The notes under the pieces were generated by a model. The model saw only the letters and a list, made by a program, of their open reading frames with translations, did no database searches and was not told the DNA's origin. From NCBI GenBank assembly GCA_016946835.1, contig JACVTC010000069.1, positions 690,001-750,000 of the forward strand: DNA of 60,000 bases. Direction: 5' to 3'. Below, one piece after another: positions 37,080 through 48,160 of the stretch. The stretch is from Neocallimastix lanati (nom. inval.). Lineage: Eukaryota > Neocallimastigomycota > Neocallimastigomycetes > Neocallimastigales > Neocallimastigaceae. Positions within the stretch are counted from its first letter, which is position 1. Every line of letters starts with the position of its first letter. The position numbers were made by a program, and so were the translations under genes.

Positions 37080-37497
37080 GTTATATAATGTCTCAAACAC
37101 AAGCTTTGGAGTGAATCAATCTCCTACATTTCCATTTTACAATAGCTACATGAGAGTATAAATAATACTATAGAAAAAAACATATACAAAATAATGCTAA
37201 AGTAAAAAATACAATAGATTCATTACAATGATAATATGTAGAAACTACATGATATTATTAATTATACAACTCCAATGTTACTACATATCCAGTTTAAGAC
37301 ATTATAGAACGTCAAGTTCACTTTCTACAGTCTTCCAGTATTCCAGATTTCTCTCTTCGTACTAGAAGCCACTTTAGAAAGGATAACCATTGATTATCAT
37401 CAGAATCACAGAAAGCTGTAATTAGTACACCTGATATAGGTTATTCCTTTTCCATCAACCCTCCATGGACCTGGAAAAACAGTCCACTTCATTGGGG
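37080..37497 (-). other. Higher-GC segment at the LINE 5' side, unassigned
   Basis: About 420 bp stand out from the flanking AT-only DNA. On the minus strand a start-to-stop stretch near 37490-37405 reads MKWTVFPGPWRVDGKGITYI and continues briefly. A second piece in another frame reads CDSDDNQWLSFLKWLLVRRE. The two together look like a decayed coding region. Because it ends exactly where the microsatellite resumes, it is probably part of the LINE (5' region), though it could be an unrelated gene relic. Confidence 0.45.
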
Positions 37498-37640
37498 AAT
37501 AAATAATAAATAATAAATAATAAATAATAAATAATAAATAATAAATAATAAATAATAAATAATAAATAATAAATAATAATATATAATATATAATAATAAT
37601 AAATAATAAATAACAAATAATAAATAATAAATAATATATA
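37498..37640. repeat. (AAATAAT)n microsatellite, right flank of the LINE
   Basis: An AAT/AAAT array continuing the type of sequence found at 32471-32557. A few variant units (TATAATATAT, AACAAATA) lie at its distal end. Confidence 0.9.
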
Positions 37641-37791
37641 ATTAATTAGATTTAAATTTAGGTAACATTATTAAATAATTTACATAAATATAATTTTAAA
37701 TATATATTAATATTGACACACTTTTATTTTAATATTAATATAAAAATATTATTTGAATTCTTAAACTTTATTTTTTTATTTTTAATTTTTA

Positions 37792-37822
<31 letters not shown>

Positions 37823-38416
37823 TTATACATTTATTTATAATTTTTAATTTTTATTTTTAAATATATATTATATATATTTATATATATATAATATTTTTTA
37901 TTTATTTAATTTGATTGATCTATATATTATATATATATGTTTATATAATTTTTTTTTCTATACATATAAATTTTTATATATATATAAATTTATTTTATTT
38001 TTTTTTTTTTATATAATAAATAGATAGATTTCGTTTTTAATTTTTATTTATTTATGTGACGTTGACGTGTCGTAACCGAGTATATATACAATATATAAAT
38101 AAAATATAATTTATTTTTTTTTTTTTTTAAATATATATATATTTTTTTTTATTTTATAAGAAAAAATCTATAATTTTATTTTTTATTGTGTTTGTTTTAG
38201 ATTTTTGTAAAAAAAAAAAAAAAATTTTTTTATTTTTTTTTTTTTTTTTTTTTTTTTTATATTTTAATTTTTATTATATATATTTCAAAAAAAAATTTAT
38301 AATAAAAATTATATACTTTATTGAGATAGATAAATTATAAATATACATATATAATTAATATATATATATTATATATATATATATTTTATTTTATTTCAAA
38401 TCGTGTTTTATTAATT
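37641..38416. other. AT-rich 3' flank of the third GH39-like gene
   Basis: No gene. One short GC-containing patch at about 38055-38080 contains TGACGTTGACGTGTCGTAAC. Nothing else stands out except TA-rich runs and poly-T. Confidence 0.6.
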
Positions 38417-40522
38417 CTAACAATTCTTAGAAATACCACACCAATCACCATCTTCAATACCCCATTTACCATCATCATCAGTAGCATATACATTACAGTT
38501 ATCACTACTACAGCATTTATAGCCTTGAGAGGTAATAGAGGATGGGCAAGTGTTAGCAGCAGTATTAGAACATCCACACCATTCATCATTTTCTACACCC
38601 CATGAACCATCATCATCAGTATAAATGATGGTACAATCCTTTGAACAACACTTGTAACCTTGCTTTAAGATGGCGTCAGAACAAGAGGAAGCATTTTGAG
38701 TTGGGGCTGCAGCCTTAGTGGTGGTAGTCTTCTTAGCGGTGGTAGTTTTTTTAGTAACAATAGGATTGGTATTTCCTACTGGAACTAATTTCCATTGTTG
38801 GTTTTGACTACCATGAGCATCCCATTGACAAACATTGGCACCATCAGCAGTGGATTCATTTTCAACGTCAAGAGCTTTACCACTACTAAGATTAACGATT
38901 TCAACATAACCATTTCCAGCATCTTCAATAGTCCAACGTTGATTGAGGTTACCAGTATCAGGCCAAATGATAATATTACCACCATTTTGAGTTGAATCTC
39001 TTTCAACATCAAGGGCTTTATCGGCATTGACATTTAAGATTCTGTAACCTCCATCTTCAGTAATCTTCCATTGTTGACTAGTTTTATTACTTTCAGTCCA
39101 TTGAACAACGTTAGCAGCGTTATCCTTGGAGTCATTTTGAACAGCTAAAGCCTTGTTACTACGACGGTTAATTAATTTATATGTACCTTCTGGAATAATG
39201 AGAGTAGAAACTTCACTTGGTGGTTCAACATGACCACTACTACCATCACCCTTAGTAATGTAGACACGGTAACCGGAGCTTTCATTACAATTTGGAACAA
39301 TAATAGATAATTGACCATCAACAACACTGTATTCCTTTTCGAAAACAGTATTTGGACCTGGACAAACGGTATCCTTACTCTTCCAGTCGACCTTTTCAAC
39401 CTTAACTCTTGCAATATCACCAATAAATTCTGGAAGATTAACAAAGGCAGCATTAATGGTACCATCGTTTGGACCACCGAAAATGAAACTAATATATTCC
39501 TTGTCAGAATCAACACAGGCAGCACCATCAACTAATTTACTATTATCATTTGGTGGCTTAACATAGACCATTTCACCAGTCATATCACCATACCATTTAT
39601 GGAAGAACCAACCGGCACCCTTTTGATTGTCAGTAGCTAATAAACTACCTAAACGACCTGGTTGTGGAACAAACCACCAAGATATTAAGGCACTATCAAT
39701 CTTATAACGTTCAAATTTACCAATGAAACGAGCATTTGAACCTGGTTGTCCTTCTAATTCATGTTTAATATCACAATATTCATTAATGGTAATTGGAAGT
39801 TCCTTAATTCCAAGAGATTTTTCTAATTTACGATAAGCCTTATATCTTCCTGGAATTAATTCAATACCCATCAATTCGTGCCAACACATAATATCTGGCA
39901 TAACATCATTCTTTAAACAGTATTCTAAGAATGGACGCATTCTTTGTTCACTGTATAAACCATCACATGGACCAATAATTTTTTCATCTGGATCCATTTC
40001 ACGAATAACTCTATAGGTTTCCTTCCACATTTCAAAGAACGATAAACCGTTAGAATCTCTCCAAGTATTTTCAGCTTCATTCCAAATTTCATAACCATAC
40101 CAATTTTTTAAACCAGAAGCTTTTTTGTCACGAATAAATGATCTAACAGCATCAAGCCACTTATCCAAACCTGGCCATTGGTATGGCCAATATGGTAAAA
40201 TATCAGCTAAATCAACAGAAACAAGAGCTCCTGGAGTTTTAGATAAACGTCTGGCAACCTTGATAGCATCACCAAATGGATGTTGGTTTCCTGGAGCACC
40301 TCTACCTGGATTACGCATAACAAATGGATGAATACTATCAACTAATTCATCATAATCTTTATCCGATGGAACATTTTCAATAATACCGTATAAAGAACCA
40401 TTAGCACAATGAGTAGCACGACGGAGTTTATTATCACAATCAACAGTTAAAACATTAACTGCATTTACTAGAGCTGGGACAACTAGTAAAATGGAGTAAA
40501 CAAACATAGAAAAACACTTCAT
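38417..40522 (-). CDS. Secreted GH39-like glycosidase with ricin-type module and two dockerins (third paralogue)
   Basis: An intronless 701-residue protein on the minus strand. It has a signal peptide (residues 1-21, FVYSILLVVPALVNA). The catalytic domain (~24-425) has likely acid/base E149 in EIWNEAENTW and nucleophile E248 in PITINEYC, plus CWHEL. The usual Asn-Glu-Pro is Asn-Glu-Ala here. Residues ~445-582 are a ricin/CBM13-like module (VQWTESN, IIWPDTG, CQWDAHG, each followed by QQW or QRW). A Thr/Lys/Ala-rich linker (~588-610) precedes two CBM10-type dockerins (~613-651 and ~659-701) with GYKCC and TDDDG.WG.E...WCG. This is the same architecture as the gene at 11189 but clearly more diverged from it than the 18882 catalytic domain is. 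It is expected to be cellulosome-bound and extracellular; its substrate was not determined. Confidence 0.87.
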   Translation of the reverse strand: MKCFSMFVYSILLVVPALVNAVNVLTVDCDNKLRRATHCANGSLYGIIENVPSDKDYDELVDSIHPFVMRNPGRGAPGNQHPFGDAIKVARRLSKTPGALVSVDLADILPYWPYQWPGLDKWLDAVRSFIRDKKASGLKNWYGYEIWNEAENTWRDSNGLSFFEMWKETYRVIREMDPDEKIIGPCDGLYSEQRMRPFLEYCLKNDVMPDIMCWHELMGIELIPGRYKAYRKLEKSLGIKELPITINEYCDIKHELEGQPGSNARFIGKFERYKIDSALISWWFVPQPGRLGSLLATDNQKGAGWFFHKWYGDMTGEMVYVKPPNDNSKLVDGAACVDSDKEYISFIFGGPNDGTINAAFVNLPEFIGDIARVKVEKVDWKSKDTVCPGPNTVFEKEYSVVDGQLSIIVPNCNESSGYRVYITKGDGSSGHVEPPSEVSTLIIPEGTYKLINRRSNKALAVQNDSKDNAANVVQWTESNKTSQQWKITEDGGYRILNVNADKALDVERDSTQNGGNIIIWPDTGNLNQRWTIEDAGNGYVEIVNLSSGKALDVENESTADGANVCQWDAHGSQNQQWKLVPVGNTNPIVTKKTTTAKKTTTTKAAAPTQNASSCSDAILKQGYKCCSKDCTIIYTDDDGSWGVENDEWCGCSNTAANTCPSSITSQGYKCCSSDNCNVYATDDDGKWGIEDGDWCGISKNC

Positions 40523-43087
40523 TTTTGTTCTATTTTTTATTTAGTCGTTGTTTTTAGTATTCAATAAATTTTTTTTTTTTATTACTTCTAATTTATATCT
40601 ATAATTTTATATTATTTTGAATATTTTTATTTAAACCTTCTATTTTATTTTTAATTTTTTTTTTTTTTTAAATTCTATATTAATATTTCTATGCTAGCAT
40701 AAATATATATATATATTATTTTTATTTTTTTTTTTAAAAAAAAAAACCTCTTCTTACAAATTCAATTTGTAAAATATATGAAAAAAAATTAAATAAATAT
40801 TTTTAACTATATATTTATATAATTTTTTTTTTTATTTTTATTAATATTAATTTTTTTATCAATAAGAAAAAAGTTTTTACTTTTCCTTATAACTTTAATG
40901 TTACTAATAAAAAAAATTAAAATTTAATAATTGAAGAATAAAAAAAAAAAAAAAAAAAAAAAAATTTCTCACTTAAATATCAATTTGAAACATAAAAAAA
41001 AATATTAAATAAAATTAAAAACTTTATTCTATATAAATTAATTAAAAACTACATAAAATTAATTTTAATATAAAGAAAGAAATTAAAATAAATTAAAATT
41101 TAAAAAAAAAGGAGTTAACAAATAAAAAAATAGGATAAGATGATGTCAGTAAATTCTTAATAAAAAAAAAATATATATATATATTATAAATATATATATA
41201 CTTTTATAAAATATAAAAATTTTAATAATTGATTGAACATCATTTAATATTTATTTATTAAGGATAAATTATTTAATAATATTTATTACTATTATGGATG
41301 ATTGCGTTTATTATATTATAATTATAATTAATCATCACCGTTAATCCGTATTAATTATTTTATTTATTTATTTTATTATAATTTTTATCATTTTTAATTA
41401 ATTTTTATTATATTTTTATTATTTATTCAATAATATTTAATTTATTATTTCTTTTCATTTATAAAATAAATAAAATTTTATAATCTTTATCATTTTTAAT
41501 TTTTATATTATTATTTAATAATATTTAATTTATTATTTCTTTACAACAAATAAAAAAAATTTTTATTATGATTAACACCTCTTATATATAATTCAGTAAA
41601 ACTTTAAATTATATAATAATATTATTATAAATATTATTATAAAGATTATTATAAAGATTATTATAAAGATTATTATAAATTATTATTATAAAAATTATAA
41701 AGATTATTATAAAGATAATTATAAAGATTATTATAAATTATTATTATAAAAATTATAAAGATTATTATAAAGATTATTATAAAGATTATTGTAAATTATT
41801 ATTATAAAAATTATAAAGATTATTATAAAGATTATTATAAAGATTATTGTAAATATTATAAAGAATATTATAAAGATTATTATAAAGATTATTATAAAGA
41901 TTATTATAAAGATTATTATAAAGATTATTGTAAATATTATTATTAAGATTATTATTAAGATTATTATAAAGTTTAATAAAAATATAAAAATATTATTATA
42001 AATACTTGAGGCATTATAAATATCATTTGGGTTTTTAATAAAAATATAAAATTATTATAAATACTGGAAGTATTATTTATCATTTGGTAATACTAATTAT
42101 TATTAATTATTTAGTTTTTAAAGATTAATATTCATTATTTAAAAAAATTTATAAAAGTTAAAATCTTATTTTTAATTATTCTTTTAAATTAAATAATTAT
42201 TAAACATTGCTTTTCTAATGTTATTAATACATACATAGATAACTTTTTATTATATTGGATTGATATTTTAAATTTATATATATAAAACTATAAATAATAA
42301 AAAAAAAAAAAAAGAATTTTTGGTAATATTAATTAAAAAAAAAAAAAATTAATGTTTATAATAATAATAATTAAAGTTTAAAAATAATAATACAAAATTA
42401 AAAGAATTATTCAATTTTATATTTATTTTGAATTGATGATTTATCAAAAAATAATAATAATCATCTATTATTATACTATAAATAAAGTTTTTAAAATTAA
42501 ATCATAATTAATTAAAAAAATATTTGAATAAATGCTAATTAATAGATGAAATGCATCTTATATTATTTATTTATTTTTAATTAATTTATACAAATTTTCC
42601 TATTAATTAAACTTCAACTATTTTTTTTGTAAATGAACCAATTTCTTATTTATTAATTTATTTATTAATTTATTTATTAATTTATTCATCTTTTTAATAT
42701 AACGATCTTTTTTCCTATTTTTGAAATTTTGAGCTTTTACAATTAAATTCTTAACTTTTATTATAATTACAATCTTTATAAAAGGAATAACAATGCAACT
42801 TTATTTAATAATATTTAATAATAATAAATATATTTTGTATAAAATAATTTTTTTTTTGTCATTTCTATATAAATCTTATTATTATATAAAAAAGTCGTTC
42901 ATTTTTCACTAAAAATGAAAATATATTAAATTAAAAAATTTTATTTTTCCTATTTTAATAAAGTGAATAATTTATTTTAATTAAATATAAATAAAATAAC
43001 TTTATTAATTATTTTAATTACTATTATTATAAATATTGACCTGTTATCTACAAGAATTGTCAATATTAACTATAGATAATTATTTGG

Positions 43088-43138
<51 letters not shown>

Positions 43139-43602
43139 TTAATATTTTTTACTATTTAATTAATTATTTATTTATTTTTAAAATTTTATTATTAATGATT
43201 TATTTATTTGTATGATTATATGATCTATGATTATATGATCTATGATTATATGATTCATGATTTATGATTATATGATTTTTTTTTTTTTGATGATCATTTA
43301 TTTTATTATTTATGATTGACTTTCCTTTAATTATTAAATAATTTAAATAATTAACAATTTTTATAATATTTTTGTAAATTTTTTTTTTAGTTTTAATGAA
43401 AATCTTTAATTTTAATTTCCTTTAATTTAGATATTCTAATAAATATTTAATAATTATAATAAATAGCAATTTGGAAAAAAAATGACAAAAATAAATGAAA
43501 AAAGAAAAAAAATAAAGTAAAAATTAATTTAATATTAAAATTTAACATATTAAAATTTAAAAAAAAAAATAAAAAAAAAATTAAAAAAAAACTTAAAAAA
43601 TA

Positions 43603-43633
<31 letters not shown>

Positions 43634-43799
43634 TAAATATATAAATATTAAATAAATAAAATAATAATTATTATATTTGACATATTAAAAGTTTTTTTTT
43701 TCTTTATAATTAAAGACAGTCAATCTTGAATAGAATTTTTTTTTATTATAAAATTCATTCTATTCATTCATTAATTCATTAAAAAATTCCATAAAGATA
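40523..43799. other. AT-rich upstream region of the third GH39-like gene
   Basis: No gene. It contains a 15-bp-period minisatellite at about 41617-41970 (unit ATTATTATAAAGATT, many imperfect copies). It also has (ATTT)n at about 43086-43140, a short GATTATATGATCTAT repeat at about 43213-43275, and TA runs. Confidence 0.65.
41617..41970. repeat. Minisatellite, 15-bp unit
   Basis: More than 15 imperfect tandem copies of ATTATTATAAAGATT, with variants carrying ATTATTATAAAAATTATAAAG. No reading frame is maintained. Confidence 0.9.
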
Positions 43800-44055
43800 T
43801 ATATATGAAATTAAATATTATTAAATATTATTTTAACAAAAAGTATTATTAAATATTATTTAATTATTATTTTAACAGAAAATGCTATTGAATATTATTT
43901 TATTATTATTTTAACAAAAAGTATTAAAATCTTTAAAAATAAGTATTATTGAATATTATTTTATTTAATAAAATTTAAGCCATTCTTCTATAAACGGTTT
44001 ATTTAAGAATGTCATATTTTATATAAATCCACGTTCCGAAATGCAACACTCCCAC
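43800..44055. repeat. Dispersed repeat, copy 2 (partner 4400-4980)
   Basis: Tandem units around TTATTTTAACAAAAAGTATT are followed by TTTAAGCCATTCTTCTATA and, ~45 bp later, CCACGTTCCGAAATGCAACA. The order and orientation match copy 1. The shared edge suggests one end of a mobile or satellite family. No ORF. Confidence 0.7.
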
Positions 44056-44217
44056 AGACTGTATTTATTTTTTTTTTTTTTATAAATTATTCCGTTAGTT
44101 ACAATAAATTTAATATTTTAACTATATCATTTACCTTTTGATATTATTAATTTCTTTTATTTAATATTCAGCAATAATTTCATTCAATAATTATCAAATA
44201 TGAAAAAATAAAACTTG

Positions 44218-44257
<40 letters not shown>

Positions 44258-44344
44258 AAAGAAATATAAAAAATATAAAAAAATCTAATTTTATTAATTT
44301 GAAGAAATATAAAAAAAAAAAAAGAAATAAATACTAGATAAATG

Positions 44345-44592
44345 GGTTAAACATTTTTCTGATTTTATAGATTTACAGGTCAAATAATTATGAAGAGAAG
44401 AAAGGTAAGATTCTTGAAATGTTTCGTAAATAGTCTATTGAACAGCTTGAGAATTGTCATTTTCAGTAGTAACATTTTCAATAGTAAGGATTTTAATGGA
44501 AAATGTAACCAAAACTATCACTTCCTTTAGCTAAACCCCACTTATTACACCTTTAAGATATAATGGAAAAGTAATAGTTATATTGAGAATTT
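44345..44592 (-). pseudogene. GH5 endoglucanase 3' fragment (decayed)
   Basis: This segment aligns base-for-base, with many small changes, to the 3' part of the GH5 gene at 49837-51195. Shared stretches include GATTTACAGGTCA, AAGAAAGGTAAGAT, ATTGAACAGCTTGAGAATTG, ATTTTCAGTAG, ACTTCCTTTAGCTAAACC and ATATAATGGA. It covers the end of the catalytic domain, the Ala/Thr/Ser linker and part of the Cys-rich tail. It matches the tail type of the minus-strand GH5 gene, not that of the plus-strand copy. Stops and indels make it non-functional. The rest of the gene is missing. Confidence 0.85.
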
Positions 44593-44857
44593 ACCTCGTG
44601 ATTTTTTCTACTCAACCAATTATGAACGCATAACAAATTTCTATATAAAAATAAAGTTTATATAAAAAAAATAGGGTTAAGAAATTATTAAAAATGTTAA
44701 AATTAAAAAATAATAATATTAATATTGATAAAAGAAAAAATAAAAAATATTCCTATAATATTTAATAAAATAAGATATATTATATATATATATTTTATAA
44801 TTTAATTAATGAAAAGATTTTACATAATGATTCAATATAAATTGAAAAATGAATTAT

Positions 44858-44897
<40 letters not shown>

Positions 44898-45277
44898 GTG
44901 ACAATACAAACATTTTAAGTAATTAAAAAAAAAACAACTATAATATATATATTAATGACAATAACTATATTAGATAATAAAATAATAATAAAATAATAGT
45001 TGTTATGATAGTATAAGTCAAAAAATTAAAATAATATTTAAATTTTGGATAAACGAAATCCTTTTAAATAATTTTTTACTTTTATGTTTTTAATAGTAAT
45101 CTTTATTTATTTATTTTTTATAGATTAATTTTTAATTATTATATAAATAATTTATTTTTATAATATAAATACAATTTATTTACTATATATTTAAATCCAA
45201 GAACTAAATAAAACCATCTACTAATTTATAAACTTTATTCTTATTCTTATAGGTATTTAATAAATAAATTAATAAGA

Positions 45278-45525
45278 TTTTTTTTTTTTTAGAGTAGGAA
45301 AAGAATACACTTCCAGTGCTTTATTAAATAGATTATTATATTTTTATGTATTACATTTTTTTTTAAAAAAGGACATACTGTATAATTTAAAGATAAAAAT
45401 AGAATGTACCTAAAAGATTAAGTTAAATAAAAAATAAAAAAAAAAATTAATTAAACATAAAACATTTAATGTAATAAAGAATTAAAATAAGTTGTTCAAA
45501 AGTTTAAAAAAAAAAAAAAAAAAAA
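45278..45525 (-). pseudogene. LINE 3' end relic
   Basis: A poly-T run (reverse poly-A) is followed by AGAGTAGGAAAAGAATACAC and TTCC, then TTTATTAAAT. This closely matches the 3' ends at 32590 (AGACTAGGAATAAACTTTAT) and 47250 (AGACAGGGAAGAGAATACAC). Further on, AAAACATTTAATGTAATAAA also occurs at 47140. It is a severely truncated copy with no coding part. Confidence 0.7.
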
Positions 45526-45689
45526 ATTGGTTTGATGTATACTACATATAGTAACATGATCACCATTTTGATCTAGTGAACTTTTATGTAAACAGGTCGT
45601 TTTTATTAATATAACTATAATTTATTATTTCTTTATTAATAATTATTATTACTATTTTATCAAATATTTAACTATAACAAACCAGGGGT

Positions 45690-46730
45690 TAGGGTGATGG
45701 AAACTCTAGATAAAGTATCACTTTCTGTCATTGTATATGAAAATTCTTTAAGAGTAAGATTCCAGATTTTTACGAAAGAGTTAGCAATGACAGAAATCAG
45801 TAATATTGAGGAAGCCTGTAATTTAGCTGAAAAATACCAAAAAAAAAAAAAAAAAAAAAAAAACATATTAAAGGATGCTATGGAGGAGCCAATGAAATTT
45901 TGCTGCCAGGAATAGAAACAATATTAACATTAATAACCATAGAGGTTTTACAGAATCCAAAGAAGATAGGTAAGTTCCTTTCAGGATTTTTTGAGATAGT
46001 TAATAATCCAAATCACTCTTATGTTTCTAAAAGAAATAAAGGAGTACAATAGTGTAGTGGTTCGAGGAGTAGTCCGTTAAAAGTTCTACTGCAGTTGCTT
46101 AAATAGATGGATGGAGAAGTACTAATTTGGTGACAAGGATATTTTTAAATGATAATAATCAAAAATAATGAAATAGTACGGTCAGTTACAGGTAAAGTTT
46201 ATCAAGCTATGTTTGATGTTGAAGAGTCTGTATATGAAATTGTTCCTTTAGAAGTGACTATTAGGAATTTAAAAATAAGATCTAATTTTAGAATTATGGA
46301 TTGTGAAAAAAAAAAAAAAAAAAAAAAAAAAATTTATGACATAATCATTACTTTTAAAACACAATATGACCATAGACTACTTGTAGATACTATGGATAAA
46401 TACTTGTCTGTAAAAAAAAAAAAAAAAATGAAAATAATGTATTAGAACGTTTTGGTCCCATTTGAAGACATATCGGATATCGGATTTTCATTCACAAGCT
46501 ATACTATATTTCGTTTGTATGATAAAAATTCTTTAATTTACAGCCAATGCTTTATTTAAAACTACGACTTTCAGCTCTGAAAAAGAAATTAAGAAAGTTG
46601 ATGAATTAAATATTTAATTGCACCATCCCACTCTCTCCTTGGACGTCTTCAATAGGTTATGGTACCTAAAAAAAAATGGAAAATGAAAAATGGAAACTTT
46701 GTATTGATTATAAATTAATTAATAATATCA

Positions 46731-46771
<41 letters not shown>

Positions 46772-47115
46772 TTTGTATGTGGTCCCAAAGATTCAAGAGA
46801 TTTTTGACGCTTTAAAAGATGAAAAAAAAAATATTTTCCTCAATAGATTTATTTAATGGGAATCATCCAATTCCCATGTTTGAGGATGATCATGAAATCA
46901 CTTCTTTTATTACAATGTTTAGCAATTACTATTTCAAGGTCACGCTATTTGGATTAACAAATTTCTCTAACATTCTATCGTATATAGAAATTCAACCCAT
47001 ATATTTTTGGTAATCCTTATCAAACAATTTTATATACTGATCATCCTATCCTTTAGTTCCATTAATTAAGAAATAGGAGCCAAATACTAGTAAACATGCA
47101 TGTTGGTTGGTGTAG
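45690..47115 (+). pseudogene. Ty3/gypsy-type retrotransposon gag-pol relic
   Basis: Broken plus-strand frames appear in gag-to-pol order. At 45694-45855 a gag-like C-terminal segment has ISNIEEACNLAEKYQ. At 46149-46310 VTGKVYQAMFDVEESVYEI is consistent with the protease region. Around 46620-46990 come RT remains (SPTLS, a KK-NGKW then ID-like stretch, KIQEIFDALKDE, SSIDLFNGNHPIPMFEDDHE, FGLTNF). Around 47030-47100 RNase-H-like TDH..L.PLI and HA.WLV appear. Poly-A expansions and frameshifts interrupt every domain, and the RT YxDD box and integrase are absent. No LTRs were recognised. Confidence 0.7.
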
Positions 47116-47207
47116 TCTTTTTTTTAGTCAACCACAAAACATTTAATGTAATAAAAGAATAAAAAAATAAAAATAAATTAAAAAATTAAAAAAAAAAAAA
47201 AAATTAG
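47116..47207 (-). pseudogene. Older LINE 3' untranslated remnant
   Basis: Contains AAAACATTTAATGTAATAAA followed by A-rich sequence, as at 45459-45525. It directly precedes the target-site duplication of the younger LINE insertion. The older element is continued by 49085-49200 beyond that insertion. Confidence 0.5.
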
Positions 47208-47219
47208 GTGTGTAGTTGT

Positions 47220-47252
<33 letters not shown>

Positions 47253-47392
47253 CAGGGAAGAGAATACACTTCCAAAAACTTTATTAAATTTTATTTTAAA
47301 AAATACATGTAGGTGAAAAGTACATTAGAAATTAAAAATAAAAAATAAAAAATAAAAAAGCTCGAAAATACTATGTATTTCGGCAAGTTGTA

Positions 47393-48160
47393 CTATGCGG
47401 GAATTTTACCCTTCCTATCAAATAAAAAAGAAATAAAATTTAGAAGTAACATCCTTAAAATAGATAGTGTGGTGTCCACTAAACTCTCCCTGGATTCATC
47501 ATTTATTGAGCTACTAGGGCGAGAATCACCCTTCGTAGTAATAGATGATAATCCTGTATTTTCATTATGCCTTATCAGTACAACGTCGACGCTCTTGGTT
47601 AAGTTTGATATTTTGCAATACCTATCAAATAATAGCTCAAACGAACTACTTATGATAGGTATTGCATTTGTTAAGAATTCCGCCAAGCCCACAATTTTTG
47701 GAACAGGTGACTCAGATGAACCTTTGAAAAGTAGTTCATTTAAATGTCTCTGTTCCCCACTATCGAAATGTAGTTCATTTAAAACTAAAGTCCCACCAAG
47801 AAGGAACAAGTATATATAATGATTGATATAATCTTCAAAATCAGAAATAGAGTCATAGGAAGAAAGAGGATTAAACGCTCTAATCTTCCTAAGGAATAAA
47901 ACATAGAGATCATCGATGAAATTTAAAGAATTCCATCTAAAAGATGCAAGAGCATCGCATTTAAAAATCCAATGTTCAAAAGATTGATTACCTTCACCAC
48001 AACATGGGCAGGACTTTGGACAATCTTCTGAAACTCTACCCATTCTAATAGCAATAGTAGTATTGTATTTATAACCACAGCGTAAACGTATAATCCACGA
48101 AAATCCTAAGTTGAATTGGGGATATTTTAAGCTAAGCATTATTATAGCTTTATTGTTTGA
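47393..48160 (-). pseudogene. LINE C-terminal fragment (zinc-finger-like and tail)
   Basis: This resumes after the internal deletion in another frame. SLKYPQFNLGFSWI matches the near-complete LINE. A CPCCGEGNQSFEHWIFKC zinc-finger-like motif, YLFLLGG, GLAEFLTNAIPI and SVDVVLIRHNENT follow. The listed frame's first ~25 residues, upstream of the junction, are out-of-frame RT sequence. It shows which C-terminal motifs are conserved across this LINE family. Confidence 0.85.

Larger units (their letters stand above)
32558..37498 (-). mobile_element. Near-complete non-LTR retrotransposon (LINE) with AP endonuclease
   Basis: On the minus strand the element runs from about 37498 to a 32-base poly-A tail (poly-T at 32558-32589). 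It carries an endonuclease ORF (36771-35146) and a reverse-transcriptase ORF (35228-32685). It is bordered on both sides by the same AAT/AAATAAT microsatellite, which suggests insertion into that repeat. Any target-site duplication would be hidden in it. The 5' boundary is inferred from where the microsatellite resumes. Between about 37498 and 37080 the sequence has much higher GC than its surroundings and may be the 5' region or an ORF1 remnant. The element is about 4.9 kb. Confidence 0.8.

Noticed and set aside
38050-38085. TGACGTTGACGTGTCG as a possible regulatory motif
   Set aside because: Single occurrence in the 3' flank of a gene on the minus strand; no supporting repeats or context.
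46050-46110. GTTCGAGGAGTAGTCC as a possible tRNA piece
   Set aside because: No cloverleaf can be drawn and it lies inside the gypsy relic.
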